Origin: Rhodobium orientis
GTDB taxonomy: Bacteria > Pseudomonadota > Alphaproteobacteria > Rhizobiales > Rhodobiaceae
Direction of reading: 5' to 3'
Assembly: GCF_003258835.1 (NCBI RefSeq)
Contig: NZ_NPEV01000005.1
Span: forward strand, 1-64,000
DNA length: 64,000 bases
Shown here: positions 56,040 to 64,000 of the stretch, piece by piece
Position numbering within the stretch: position 1 is the stretch's first letter
Layout: each line of letters opens with the position of its first letter
The notes under the pieces: generated by a model
Database searches by the model: none
What the model was told of the DNA's origin: nothing
Seen by the model: the letters and a program-made list of their open reading frames with translations, nothing else
Made by a program: the position numbers and the translations under genes

Positions 56040-57701
56040 ATGCCGGCGTTTTTCGACACGCATCGCGAGACCCTGGAAAAGGCGGTTGAGGCCGCCAAGA
56101 CGCGCGGCTTCTGGACGCCCTATCCGGAGGTGCCGTCGAAGTCGGTCTATGGCGAGACCGCCAAGGAGGACGGCGAGGCGGCGTTCCAGGCACTGCTGGG
56201 AAAACCCTTCGACCTCGACCAGCCGAACGATGCGGGGCTTGCCGGCAAGGAGGACTCGCCGTTCGGCCTTGCCCTCGGCATCACCTATCCGGCGGCAACG
56301 CCCGATACGCTGATCGCGGCGGCGAAATCGGCTGGCAAGGGCTGGGCGGCGGCGAGCGTGGAAGACCGCGTCGGCGTTGCCCTTGAAATCCTTTCCCGCA
56401 TCAACGCTCAGACCTTCCTGATGGCGCACGCCGTCATGCACACCTCCGGCCAGTCCTTCATGATGGCGTTCCAGGCCGGCGGCCCGCACGCCCAGGACCG
56501 GGGCCTTGAGGCCGTTGCCTACGCCTATCACGAGATGTCGCTGGTGCCCGGCGCGGTGCGCTGGGAAAAGCCCCAGGGCAAGCATGGCCCGCTCGTCATG
56601 GACAAGACGTTCAAGGTGATCCCGCGCGGCATCGCGCTCGTCATCGGCTGCAGCACGTTCCCGACCTGGAACACCTATCCGGGCCTTTTCGCCAGCCTCG
56701 TCACCGGCAATCCGGTGATCGTCAAGCCGCATCCGAAGGCGATCCTGCCGCTGGCGCTGACGGTCAGGATCGGTCGCGAGGTGCTCGCCGAGGCCGGCTT
56801 CGATCCGAATGTGCTCCTCCTCGCCGTCGACGAGGCGGACGCGCCGATCACGCAGGAACTCGTCACCCATCCGGACATCGCCATCGTCGATTTCACCGGC
56901 TCGCCGGCCTTCGGCTCATGGGTTCGCGCGCACGGCGCCGGCAAGCAGGTCTTCACCGAGGAGGCGGGCGTCAACTCCATCGTCGTTGACTCCACCGACA
57001 ATTTCCGCGGCATGTGCGCCAACATCGCCTTTTCGCTGTCGCTCTATTCCGGCCAGATGTGCACCGCGCCGCAGAACATCTACGTTACCAGGGACGGTAT
57101 CGAGACGGACGAGGGCAGGAAGACCTTCGACGAGGTGGCCGACGGCATCGCGGCCGCCGTCGACAAGCTCCTCGGCGAGCCGAACCGGGCGCTCGGCATC
57201 CTCGGTGCGATCCAGAATCCGGCAACGGCCGAGCGGGTCGCCGACAGCCGCGGCCTCGGCCGCATCGTGCGCGATTCCGGACCGGTCGATGCCGAGGTCG
57301 CGGGCGGGGCGCGCACGGCAACGCCGCTCATTCTCGCCCTCAACGCGCAGGACGAGGACGTTTACCTCGCCGAGCGCTTCGGGCCGATCTCCTTCGTCAT
57401 CGCTACCGCGAAGACGGCGGCGGCCATCGCCCGGGCCGCCGGGTCGGCCAAATCGCGCGGCGCCATCACCGCGGCGATTTACTCGACCGACGAAGCGGTC
57501 ATCGATGCTGCAAGCGAGGCCTTCGCCGATGCCGGCGTGCCGCTGTCGGTCAATCTGACGGGCGGCATCTACGTCAACCAGTCGGCCGCCTTCAGCGACT
57601 ACCACGTGACCGGGGCCAACCCGGCCGGCAATGCGTGCCTGACCGATGCGGCGTTCGTCGCCAACCGGTTCCGCGTTGCCACGGTGCGCCGCCAGGCATA
57701 A
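56040..57701 (+). CDS. paaN: PaaN-type aldehyde dehydrogenase of phenylacetate degradation
   Basis: 553 residues from the ATG at 56040 (GGGAGAG upstream); a frame extending to 55914 has no conserved lead. It belongs to the aldehyde dehydrogenase superfamily. The cofactor region IALVIGCSTFPTWNTYPGLFASLVTGNPVIVKPHPKA, the FTGSPAFG segment, EEAGVNSIVV, the catalytic Cys in SGQMCTAPQNIYV and the FGPISFVI segment are present. The sequence fits the second PaaN type (TIGR paaN_2), which occurs without the hydratase half of PaaZ. It may oxidise the ring-opened aldehyde, in which case a separate hydrolase for ring opening should be elsewhere. Confidence 0.85.
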   Translation: MPAFFDTHRETLEKAVEAAKTRGFWTPYPEVPSKSVYGETAKEDGEAAFQALLGKPFDLDQPNDAGLAGKEDSPFGLALGITYPAATPDTLIAAAKSAGKGWAAASVEDRVGVALEILSRINAQTFLMAHAVMHTSGQSFMMAFQAGGPHAQDRGLEAVAYAYHEMSLVPGAVRWEKPQGKHGPLVMDKTFKVIPRGIALVIGCSTFPTWNTYPGLFASLVTGNPVIVKPHPKAILPLALTVRIGREVLAEAGFDPNVLLLAVDEADAPITQELVTHPDIAIVDFTGSPAFGSWVRAHGAGKQVFTEEAGVNSIVVDSTDNFRGMCANIAFSLSLYSGQMCTAPQNIYVTRDGIETDEGRKTFDEVADGIAAAVDKLLGEPNRALGILGAIQNPATAERVADSRGLGRIVRDSGPVDAEVAGGARTATPLILALNAQDEDVYLAERFGPISFVIATAKTAAAIARAAGSAKSRGAITAAIYSTDEAVIDAASEAFADAGVPLSVNLTGGIYVNQSAAFSDYHVTGANPAGNACLTDAAFVANRFRVATVRRQA

Positions 57702-57808
57702 AGCCGGAGCGTACCCGCTTAAGACGATGCGCCGCACGGCTTTCGCCCCGGCGTGTCGCTAAAAATAAGACCAATAAAGTCCAATAACGGGCATTTGGGA
57801 GGAAAAAA

Positions 57809-58966
57809 ATGACCCTGAAACTGACCAACCTTCTGGGAGCTGCCGCGGTGTCGGTCGCGGCATTGTCGATGGGGGCGCTTGCCGCTTCCGCCGACACCAT
57901 CAAGATCGGCACGGTGCTGTCTGCCACCGGTCCGGCGTCGTTCCTCGGCGATCCGGAGATGAAGACGCTCGAACTCTACGTCAAGGAGATCAACGCGGCC
58001 GGCGGCGTCGACGGCAACGAGCTGGAACTTGTCGCCTATGATTCCGGCGTCGATGCCAGCAAGGCGCGCACCTTCGCCACCCGCCTCGTGGAAGAGGACG
58101 AAGTGGTCGCGGTCGTCGGCGGCTCGACCACCGGCACCACCATGGCGATGATCCCGGTCTTCGAGGATGCCGAGATCCCGTTCATCTCGCTCGCCGGCGC
58201 GGTCGTCATCATCGATCCGGTGAAGAAATGGGTGTTCAAGACCCCGCATACCGACCGCATGGCCTGCGAGAAGATCTTCGAGGACATGCAGAAGCGGGGC
58301 ATCTCCAAGGTCGGCATGATTTCCGGCACCGGCGGCTTCGGCAAGTCGATGCGGGACCAGTGCCTGGACGTTGCCGGCAACTACGACGTGGAGATCATTG
58401 CCGACGAGACCTACGGCGCCAAGGATTCCGACATGACGCCGCAGCTCACCAACATCAAGAACACCGAGGGGCTCGAGGCCGTCGTCAATCCCGGCTTCGG
58501 CCAGGGCCCGGCGATCGTCACCCGCAACTACAAGCAGCTCGGCATCGACGTGCCGCTCTACCAGAGCCACGGCGTTGCCTCCAAGAGCTTCATCGAGCTT
58601 GCCGGCGATGCCGCCGAGGGCGTGCGCCTGCCGGCTGCCGCGCTCCTGGTCGCCGATAAGCTGCCGGATGACGATCCGCAGAAATCCGTCGTCGTCGGCT
58701 ACAAGGACAAGTACGAGGGCGCCACCGGCGAGCCGGTTTCGACCTTCGGCGGCCATGCCTATGACGGCCTGATGATGCTGGTCGAGGCGATCAAGCGGGC
58801 CGGTTCGGCCGATCCGGCCGCGATCCGCGACGAGATCGAGAAGACCTCCGGCTTCATGGGAACGGCCGGCGTCGTCAACATGAGCGCGGACGACCATCTC
58901 GGCCTCGACCTGACGGCATTCCGGATGCTGGAAGTCAAGAACGGCGACTGGACGATCGCCGAATAG
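57809..58966 (+). CDS. livK: Branched-chain amino acid type ABC transporter, substrate-binding protein
   Basis: 385 residues. A signal peptide ends near residue 28 (AASA-DT). The mature protein has the LivK-type two-lobe fold starting IKIGTVLSATGPASFLGDPEMKTLELYVKEINAAGG, then AVVGGSTTGTTMAM and the FISLAGAVVIIDP ligand loop. It binds a small carboxylate in the periplasm. In this place, between paaN and the rest of a Liv importer, phenylacetate or a related aromatic acid is a more likely ligand than leucine, but that is inference. GGGAGGA lies before the ATG. A strong hairpin follows the gene. Confidence 0.88.
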   Translation: MTLKLTNLLGAAAVSVAALSMGALAASADTIKIGTVLSATGPASFLGDPEMKTLELYVKEINAAGGVDGNELELVAYDSGVDASKARTFATRLVEEDEVVAVVGGSTTGTTMAMIPVFEDAEIPFISLAGAVVIIDPVKKWVFKTPHTDRMACEKIFEDMQKRGISKVGMISGTGGFGKSMRDQCLDVAGNYDVEIIADETYGAKDSDMTPQLTNIKNTEGLEAVVNPGFGQGPAIVTRNYKQLGIDVPLYQSHGVASKSFIELAGDAAEGVRLPAAALLVADKLPDDDPQKSVVVGYKDKYEGATGEPVSTFGGHAYDGLMMLVEAIKRAGSADPAAIRDEIEKTSGFMGTAGVVNMSADDHLGLDLTAFRMLEVKNGDWTIAE

Positions 58967-58983
58967 CCCCTTTGGGGCCATCT

Positions 58984-59023
58984 CGCGGGCCGGCGCCTTC
59001 ACCAGCCGCCGGTCCGCGGTTTT
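58984..59023 (+). terminator. 12-bp hairpin between livK and livH
   Basis: CGCGGGCCGGCG (58984-58995) pairs with CGCCGGTCCGCG (59007-59018), one G-U pair, 11-nt loop, then GTTTT. Intercistronic hairpins here usually make the binding protein more abundant than the membrane subunits, by mRNA protection or partial termination. Confidence 0.65.
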
Positions 59024-59065
59024 CCTTGGCATTTCCGCAATCCGCTTTTCCGTAAGGGGGAAGAG

Positions 59066-59938
59066 ATGGCCGAATTCCTGCAATTCGCCTTCTCCGGCCT
59101 GACCGTTGGCGCCGTCTATGCGCTCGTCGCGCTCGGCTTCACGATCATCTACAACGCGTCCGACGTGGTGAATTTCGCGCAAGGCGAGTTCGTCATGATC
59201 GGCGGCATGGCGACGGTGTTCCTGACCGCCCTCGGCGTGCCGATCCCGCTCGCCGTCGTGCTGGCGATCCTCGGCGCCGTCGTCGTCGGCCTCCTCTTGC
59301 ACCGGCTCGCCATCGAGCCGGCGCGCGGCGCGTCGTCCGTCACCCTCATCATCATCACCATCGGCGCCTCGATTTTTCTCCGCGGCCTTGCCCAGGTGGT
59401 GTTCGACAAGCAGTTCCACACCCTTCAGCCGTTCTCCGGCGACACACCGATCGTCGTCGGCGGCGCCTCGATCCTGCCCCAGAGTTTCTGGGTGATGGGC
59501 GGCGCCGTCGTCATCGTCGTCCTCTTGTGGGCCTTCTTCAATCACACTCTGATCGGCAAGGCGGTGCTCGCCACCTCCGCCAACCGGCTGGCCGCCAAGC
59601 TCGTCGGCATCAACACCGGCATGATCATGAGCCTTGCCTTTGCGCTGTCGGCGGCCATCGGCGCCGTTGCCGGCGTGCTCGTCACCCCGATCACGCTGAC
59701 CAGCTACGAGGTCGGCACGCTGCTGGCCTTGAAGGGCTTTGCCGCAGCGATGCTCGGCGGCATGGGCCATCCGCTCGGCGCCGTCGTCGGCGGGCTCGTC
59801 GTCGGCCTCCTGGAGGCTTTCGGTGCCGGGTATCTCTCGTCCGACTACAAGGACGCGATCGCCTTCGTTGTCATCCTCATCACCCTTTTCGTCCTGCCGA
59901 CCGGGCTGTTCGGCCGGGCCAGCGTGGAGCGCGTCTAG
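59066..59938 (+). CDS. livH: Liv-type ABC transporter permease LivH
   Basis: 290 residues with about eight hydrophobic segments. The LivH signature is clear: FSGLTVGAVYALVALGFTIIYNASDVVNFAQGEFVMIGG at the start, and ALKGFAAAMLGGMGHPLGAVVGGLVVGLLEAFGAGY near the end, with the EAA-like loop. It makes the channel with LivM. GGGGGAAG lies before the ATG. Its stop is directly followed by the livM start (TAG-ATG). Confidence 0.93.
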   Translation: MAEFLQFAFSGLTVGAVYALVALGFTIIYNASDVVNFAQGEFVMIGGMATVFLTALGVPIPLAVVLAILGAVVVGLLLHRLAIEPARGASSVTLIIITIGASIFLRGLAQVVFDKQFHTLQPFSGDTPIVVGGASILPQSFWVMGGAVVIVVLLWAFFNHTLIGKAVLATSANRLAAKLVGINTGMIMSLAFALSAAIGAVAGVLVTPITLTSYEVGTLLALKGFAAAMLGGMGHPLGAVVGGLVVGLLEAFGAGYLSSDYKDAIAFVVILITLFVLPTGLFGRASVERV

Positions 59939-60907
59939 ATGTCTGCGCTCCTCAACCATCGCCTCGCCGTGCCGGCCGTGCTCATCGTCCTCGTCGCGCT
60001 CTTGCCGCTGGTGCTGCCGTCGAGCTTTTACCTGCGCATCGCGACGCTGGTCTGGATCTCGGCCTTTGCCGTCATCGGGCTCAACCTTCTGATGGGCTAT
60101 GCCGGCCAGGTCAGCCTCGGCCATGCCGGCTTCTTCGGCATCGGCGCCTATGCCGCCGCGGTGCTGCCGGCGCAACTGGGCGTTCCCGGCATTTTCGCCG
60201 TTGTCATCGGCGCCGTTGCCTCGGCGTTGATCGCCTATCTGGTCGGGCGTCCGATTCTGCGCCTGAAGGGGCATTATCTGGCGGTCGCCACTCTCGGCTT
60301 CGGCATCCTCGTTGCCATGGTCATCAACAACGAGGCGTGGATCACCGGCGGTCCGGACGGCATCGCCGTTGCCTCCCTCGGCATCAAGAAGCTGCTGAAA
60401 TCCGCCTTCGGGCTGAAGGTGAAGACGGCCGAGCTCTGGTACTGGATCGCGGGCGCCATGCTCGTCGTCGGCGCATGGGTCGCCGTCAACCTGGTCGATT
60501 CGCCGACGGGCAGGGCGCTGCGCGCCGTGCACGATTCGGAGATCGCGGCCCGGGTCGCCGGCATCGACGTTGCCCGCATGAAGCTCGTCGTCTTCGTGGT
60601 CTCGGCGGTCTATGCCGCGCTCGCGGGATCGGCGCTCGCCCTCTTCAACGGCTTCATCACGCCGGACACCGCCGGGTTCCTGCACTCCATCGAGCTCGTC
60701 ACCATGGTCGTGCTCGGCGGCATGGGCTCGATCCTCGGCTCCGTCGTCGGCGCCGCCGTCCTCGTCGTGCTGCCGCAGCTCCTGACCATGTTCCACGACT
60801 ACGAGCACCTGTTGCTCGGCCTCCTGATGATGGTGTTCATGATTTTCCTGAGGGCCGGGATCGTGCCGGGCCTGCGGGCGCTCGTTGCCGGGAGGGGCGC
60901 GGCATGA
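59939..60907 (+). CDS. livM: Liv-type ABC transporter permease LivM
   Basis: 322 residues, mostly membrane helices. The block VIGLNLLMGYAGQVSLGHAGFFGIGAYAAAVL near 40-70 and the C-terminal HSIELVTMVVLGGMGSILGSVVGAAVLVVLPQLL are typical LivM sequence. The conserved RALRAVHDSEIAARVAGIDVARMKL loop is the contact with the ATPase. It starts right after the livH stop and its own stop overlaps the livG start (ATGA), so the four genes are translated as one unit. Confidence 0.93.
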   Translation: MSALLNHRLAVPAVLIVLVALLPLVLPSSFYLRIATLVWISAFAVIGLNLLMGYAGQVSLGHAGFFGIGAYAAAVLPAQLGVPGIFAVVIGAVASALIAYLVGRPILRLKGHYLAVATLGFGILVAMVINNEAWITGGPDGIAVASLGIKKLLKSAFGLKVKTAELWYWIAGAMLVVGAWVAVNLVDSPTGRALRAVHDSEIAARVAGIDVARMKLVVFVVSAVYAALAGSALALFNGFITPDTAGFLHSIELVTMVVLGGMGSILGSVVGAAVLVVLPQLLTMFHDYEHLLLGLLMMVFMIFLRAGIVPGLRALVAGRGAA

Positions 60908-61692
60908 GCATTCTGTCCGTGGAAGACCTCGGTATCGAGTTCGGCGGCCTCAAGGCCGTCGACAATGTCAGCTTTGCGGTCGAGGCCGGCGAGGTGTTTT
61001 CCATCATCGGCCCGAACGGCGCCGGCAAGACGACGCTCTTCAATCTGATCTCCGGCGTCTACACGCCCAAGCACGGCAAGGTGCTCCTGGAAGGCCGCGA
61101 CGTCACCGGCGTTGGGCCCCATCTGCTTGCCCGCAAGGGCCTGTCGCGCACCTTCCAGAACCTGCAGATCTTCTTTCGCATGACGGCGCTGGAAAACGTC
61201 ATGGTCGGCTGTCACCGGCATGAACGGATGAACGTCTTCGCACATCTCCTGGCGTTGCCCTCTGTCGCCCGCCAGAACGAGGCGACGCGCGCGGCGGCGC
61301 TGACGCTCTTGTCGCGCGTCGGCCTTGCCGCATACGCCGACACCGTCGCCGGCTCCATGCCCTATGGCGCGCTGAAGCGGCTGGAGATCGCCCGGGCGCT
61401 CGCCGCGGACCCCAAGGTTCTCCTGCTCGACGAGCCGGCCGCCGGCTGCAATCCGGTCGAGACGGAGGAAATCGACGCGCTTATCCACCAGATTGCCGCG
61501 GACGGCGTCACCGTTGTCCTCGTCGAACACGATATGAAGCTCGTCATGCGCATTTCCGACCGGCTGCACGTGCTGGACTACGGCCGCACGCTGGCCGAGG
61601 GAACGGCCGAGACCGTGCGGCGGAACCCGGACGTCATCGCCGCCTATCTCGGCAGCCACGGATCGAAGGAGGCCGCCCGTGCTTTCGGTTGA
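60904..61692 (+). CDS. livG: Liv-type ABC transporter ATPase LivG
   Basis: 262 residues from the ATG at 60904, which overlaps the livM stop. Walker A is GPNGAGKTT, the Q-loop region is FQNLQIFFRMTALENVMVG, Walker B is VLLLDEPAAGCNP and the His switch is LVEHDMKLVM. The signature loop reads MPYGALKRLEIARALA, the relaxed version common in LivG. It powers uptake together with LivF. The C-terminal end overlaps the livF start by 14 bases. Confidence 0.93.
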   Translation: MSILSVEDLGIEFGGLKAVDNVSFAVEAGEVFSIIGPNGAGKTTLFNLISGVYTPKHGKVLLEGRDVTGVGPHLLARKGLSRTFQNLQIFFRMTALENVMVGCHRHERMNVFAHLLALPSVARQNEATRAAALTLLSRVGLAAYADTVAGSMPYGALKRLEIARALAADPKVLLLDEPAAGCNPVETEEIDALIHQIAADGVTVVLVEHDMKLVMRISDRLHVLDYGRTLAEGTAETVRRNPDVIAAYLGSHGSKEAARAFG

Positions 61693-62380
61693 GGGGCTCG
61701 GCTCGGCCTATGGCCGCATCGAGGCGCTGCATGGCGTCGACGTCGCCGTCAACGAAGGCGAGATCGTCTCGCTCGTCGGCGGCAACGGCGCCGGCAAGAC
61801 GACGCTCCTGCGCGCCATTTCCGGGGTGCAGCCGGTCACCCGGGGCAAGGTGCTCTTTGAGGGCGCCGACATCACCCGGCTGGGGCCGCACCGGCGGGTC
61901 GAATGCGGCATTGCCCAGGTCCCGGAGGGCCGGCAGATCTTCGGCTCGCTGACGATCGAGGACAATCTCCGGCTCGGCGCCTACCGGCGCAACCGCGGCG
62001 CGACGACGGCATTCCTTGAGCACGTCTACGAAAGCTTTCCGGTGCTGCGCGAACGCCGCCAGTCGCTTGCGGCCGGCCTGTCCGGCGGCCAGCAGCAGAT
62101 GCTGGCGATCGGCCGCGCGCTGATGAGCGATCCCAAGCTCCTTCTCCTCGACGAACCGTCGATGGGTCTTGCGCCGATCCTGGTCGACAAGATCTTCGAG
62201 GCGATCACACGGCTGCGCGATGCCGGCACGACCGTGTTCCTCGTCGAACAGAACGCCTTTGCCGCGCTCAACATCGCCGACCGCGGCTATGTCATCGAGA
62301 CCGGGGACATCACGCTTTCCGGTCCGGCCGGCGACCTGATGCGCGACGAGCGCGTCCGCGAGGCCTATCTCGGCGTCTGA
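61679..62380 (+). CDS. livF: Liv-type ABC transporter ATPase LivF
   Basis: 233 residues starting at a GTG (61679) within the end of livG. Walker A is GGNGAGKTT, and IAQVPEGRQIFGSLTIEDNLRLGA is the LivF-specific Q-loop block. The signature is LSGGQQQMLAIGRALM, Walker B is LLLLDEPSMGLAP and the switch is LVEQNAFAAL. It is the last gene of livKHMGF. It is followed by hairpins and the capsule region. Confidence 0.94.
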   Translation: MLSVEGLGSAYGRIEALHGVDVAVNEGEIVSLVGGNGAGKTTLLRAISGVQPVTRGKVLFEGADITRLGPHRRVECGIAQVPEGRQIFGSLTIEDNLRLGAYRRNRGATTAFLEHVYESFPVLRERRQSLAAGLSGGQQQMLAIGRALMSDPKLLLLDEPSMGLAPILVDKIFEAITRLRDAGTTVFLVEQNAFAALNIADRGYVIETGDITLSGPAGDLMRDERVREAYLGV

Positions 62381-62381
62381 C

Positions 62382-62460
62382 CGGCCTTGCGGGCCGCCCG
62401 TTTGCACCTGTTTTTTTCGGGCTGACCGGCTTGTTGCCGCCCGCGACGGTGGACGGGCGG
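62382..62460 (+). terminator. Hairpins after livF
   Basis: CGGCC-TTGCG-GGCCG (62382-62396) is followed 15 bases later by seven T (62411-62417), a weak intrinsic terminator. A second perfect stem CCGCCCG/CGGGCGG (62437-62443 and 62454-62460, 10-nt loop) follows. Together they separate the liv operon from the capsule genes. Confidence 0.45.
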
Positions 62461-62591
62461 GCGGGTAATGTTGTAATCCTTTCTTTGGGTTCTCGTGGTT
62501 AGGTGAGGTGGCGGCTGCCATCGTAAGGTCATGATCGTCTGGCGAATATGCGATCGGCATCACCTACAAATCGTACTCCGAGGGGGCATTA

Positions 62592-63419
62592 TTGGCCGAC
62601 GCGATCGTTGAAAGCGCCAGGAATCATGCGACGCGCCTGCTTCAGAGCGGCGTCGAACGGTTTGCGCCAATTGTCGAAAAGCGCGCTGCCATCGGGGAAA
62701 AGGTGGGCGCGTTCGCCGGCAAGATCGGCTACCTGTCGCCGGTCCGCAGACGCGAGAAGCGGAACGATTACATCGTCGAATTCGACGGGGTGACGAAGAC
62801 CTATCGGACCAAGAAGGGCACGAAGACCATCCTTCGCGACGCCACCTTCAAGGTCAACCGCGGCCGCAGCCTCGCCGTCCTCGGCCAGAACGGTACCGGC
62901 AAGTCGACATTGCTGCGCCTGCTGGCCGGCGTCGAGCATCCGACCGAAGGCTCGATCCGGCGCGGCGGCCGTGTGTCGTGGCCGCTCGGCTTCGGCGGCG
63001 GCTTCGCCAGCGACATCTCGGCCCGGGAAAACTGCATCTTCATCAGCCGCATCTACAATGCGGATCCGGAGGAAGTGATCGACTTCGTTGAGAGTTTCGC
63101 CGAACTCGGCAACTATTTCGACATGCCGGTAAAGACCTATTCATCGGGCATGAAGGCGCGTCTGGCCTTCGGCATGAGCATGGCGATCGAGTTCGACTGC
63201 TATCTGATCGACGAGCTCACCGCGGTCGGCGACAAGCGCTTCAGGGACAAATGTCATGCGGAGTTCTCCGCCCGGCGCGAGACGGCCGACGTCATCATGA
63301 TTTCGCACTCGGTGCAGACGATCATTTCCTACTGCGATACCGCGGCTGTCTTGAACAACGGCCGGCTGGAGTTCTATGACGATCTCCACGAGGCGATCGA
63401 AATCTACAAGGCCCTTTAG
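62592..63419 (+). CDS. kpsT: Capsular polysaccharide ABC export ATPase, KpsT-like
   Basis: 275 residues from a TTG at 62592, with GAGGGGG about five bases upstream; I see no better ATG. An N-terminal extension of about 55 residues, longer than in E. coli KpsT, precedes an ABC-2 type ATPase: Walker A GQNGTGKST, WPLGFGGGFASDISARENCIF (the KpsT/RfbB-type Q-loop), the signature YSSGMKARLAFG and Walker B CYLIDELTAVGD. It drives export of a lipid-linked capsular polysaccharide across the inner membrane. It is followed four bases later by the KpsE-like gene. The KpsM permease is not seen, so it is either beyond the window or elsewhere. Confidence 0.88.
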   Translation: MADAIVESARNHATRLLQSGVERFAPIVEKRAAIGEKVGAFAGKIGYLSPVRRREKRNDYIVEFDGVTKTYRTKKGTKTILRDATFKVNRGRSLAVLGQNGTGKSTLLRLLAGVEHPTEGSIRRGGRVSWPLGFGGGFASDISARENCIFISRIYNADPEEVIDFVESFAELGNYFDMPVKTYSSGMKARLAFGMSMAIEFDCYLIDELTAVGDKRFRDKCHAEFSARRETADVIMISHSVQTIISYCDTAAVLNNGRLEFYDDLHEAIEIYKAL

Positions 63420-63422
63420 CTC

Positions 63423-64000
63423 ATGCTGGAAATCCCCAATTCTGCCGACAGGCTGAAACGGCTGGCACTGGACCCGTCGGTCTTCACCACCGACGCCAAG
63501 AAGAACGACGACGCGCGGATGAAGCCGGAACGCAAGCGCGCCGGCAGAAAGACCCAGCGCAAGAAAAAGCCGCGCCTTTCGGTCAGCAAGTCGCTGGCGC
63601 TGTTCGTCGTGGTACCGGGGTTGCTCGCCGCGATCTATTTTTTCTTCATCGCCTCGGACCAGTACGCGGCTGAAGCGCGGTTCGCGATCCGCAGCGCAGA
63701 ATCCGGCGGTAGCCCGGACCTCATCGGCGGTCTCCTCGCCGGCGTCGGCAGCACGTCGTCGACTGCATCCGACGCCTATATCGTGACGGAGTACATCTAT
63801 TCGCGCGAACTCGTCGACGAGCTCGAAAAGGCGATCAACCTGCGCCAGATCTACAATCGCGACGAGGCCGACTTCCTCGCCCGGGCCGGCGACAACCGGT
63901 CGGTCGAGTCGTTCATGGACTACTGGAAGAGCATGGTCAGCGTCTATTTCGACTCGACCGAAGGGATCATCCTCCTGGAAGTGCGGGCGTTCACGCCGGC
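63423..64000 (+). CDS. kpsE: Capsule export inner-membrane protein KpsE-like (3' truncated by window edge)
   Basis: The first 192 codons of a longer gene, open to the end of the window. A Lys/Arg-rich cytoplasmic lead (1-55, KKPRLSVSKS) is followed by one membrane helix (about 57-77, LALFVVVPGLLAAIYFFFIAS). The periplasmic start SDQYAAEARFAIRSAESGG then shows the DAYIVTEYIYSRELVDEL and DYWKSMVSVYFDSTEGIILLEVRAF segments. This is the polysaccharide co-polymerase/KpsE (RkpR, BexC-like) type that links the inner ABC exporter to the outer-membrane KpsD. It starts four bases after kpsT. Confidence 0.88.
   Translation, partial: MLEIPNSADRLKRLALDPSVFTTDAKKNDDARMKPERKRAGRKTQRKKKPRLSVSKSLALFVVVPGLLAAIYFFFIASDQYAAEARFAIRSAESGGSPDLIGGLLAGVGSTSSTASDAYIVTEYIYSRELVDELEKAINLRQIYNRDEADFLARAGDNRSVESFMDYWKSMVSVYFDSTEGIILLEVRAFTP

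Noticed and set aside
57719-60808. A 1029-codon open frame antisense to livK, livH and livM
   Set aside because: A codon-bias shadow. The plus-strand genes have full family motifs and coupled junctions; the antisense product is Asp/Glu/His/Gly-rich filler.
59527-61692. An apparent 721-residue fusion ending in LivG
   Set aside because: The frame upstream of 60904 is out of frame with livH and livM and gives Arg/Pro-rich nonsense; real LivG starts at 60904.

Overview
The window is a high-GC, gene-dense stretch of an alphaproteobacterial chromosome. Its gene content points to the order Hyphomicrobiales (Rhizobiales): an RNase E tail next to the amidase, PBP1A and RF2 genes, the aroQ-accB-accC run, the nifS-like-sufBCDS-sufT-sufA operon, and interspersed palindromes of types familiar from that order. 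The genus cannot be fixed from the sequence alone. I see no tRNA, rRNA, CRISPR array, insertion sequence or prophage.

Region 1 (1-12.4 kb) is housekeeping: the end of rne, a class I aminotransferase, a DsbA-type oxidoreductase, aroQ-accB-accC, aat, a DUF2155 protein with a glutamine-rich repeat tail, and then the murein genes amiC and mrcA followed by prfB. The prfB gene contains the complete +1 programmed-frameshift signal, so a plain reading of one frame misses its first 54 codons.

Region 2 (12.6-21.6 kb) holds an M23 murein peptidase, a bcp-DUF455 pair, a large AsmA/YhdP-like envelope protein, tyrS and divergent anmK. Region 3 (21.6-30.3 kb) is an alpha/beta hydrolase followed by the Suf iron-sulfur assembly operon with two cysteine desulfurases, then tenA. 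The suf promoter carries a compact palindrome in the usual position for a repressor site.

Region 4 (30.4-39.5 kb) has a soluble diguanylate cyclase, a DEAD-box helicase, a small exported protein of unknown role, two tandem carbohydrate-type sulfotransferases, parE, a thioredoxin-fold protein and purU. Region 5 (39.7-45.2 kb) is a PadR-HlyD-RND efflux operon with two PadR-like operator candidates 30 bp apart. Region 6 (45.3-49.3 kb) is a mixed accessory stretch: a small membrane protein, a TRAP binding protein without its permease, a PhzS/UbiH-type flavin hydroxylase and a PfkB kinase.

Region 7 (49.4-62.4 kb) is an aromatic catabolic island: PaaX, an RluA-type pseudouridine synthase, a TetR regulator, PaaK, PaaJ, PaaI and PaaG on the minus strand, then PaaN and a complete LivKHMGF-type ABC importer on the plus strand. 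A TetR-type palindrome fills the spacer of the candidate promoter in front of paaN. The ring epoxidase (paaABCDE) is not in the window, so the island is only part of the pathway. Region 8 (62.5-64 kb) is the start of a capsule export locus (KpsT-like ATPase and the beginning of a KpsE-like protein). With the two sulfotransferases 27 kb away it raises the possibility of a sulfated surface polysaccharide.

I did not find a convincing wholly new multi-gene system. The most useful observations are the regulatory elements (prfB frameshift, suf palindrome, PadR and TetR operators, livK-livH hairpin), the sulfotransferase pair, the RND permease with extra membrane segments, and the uncharacterised small proteins.
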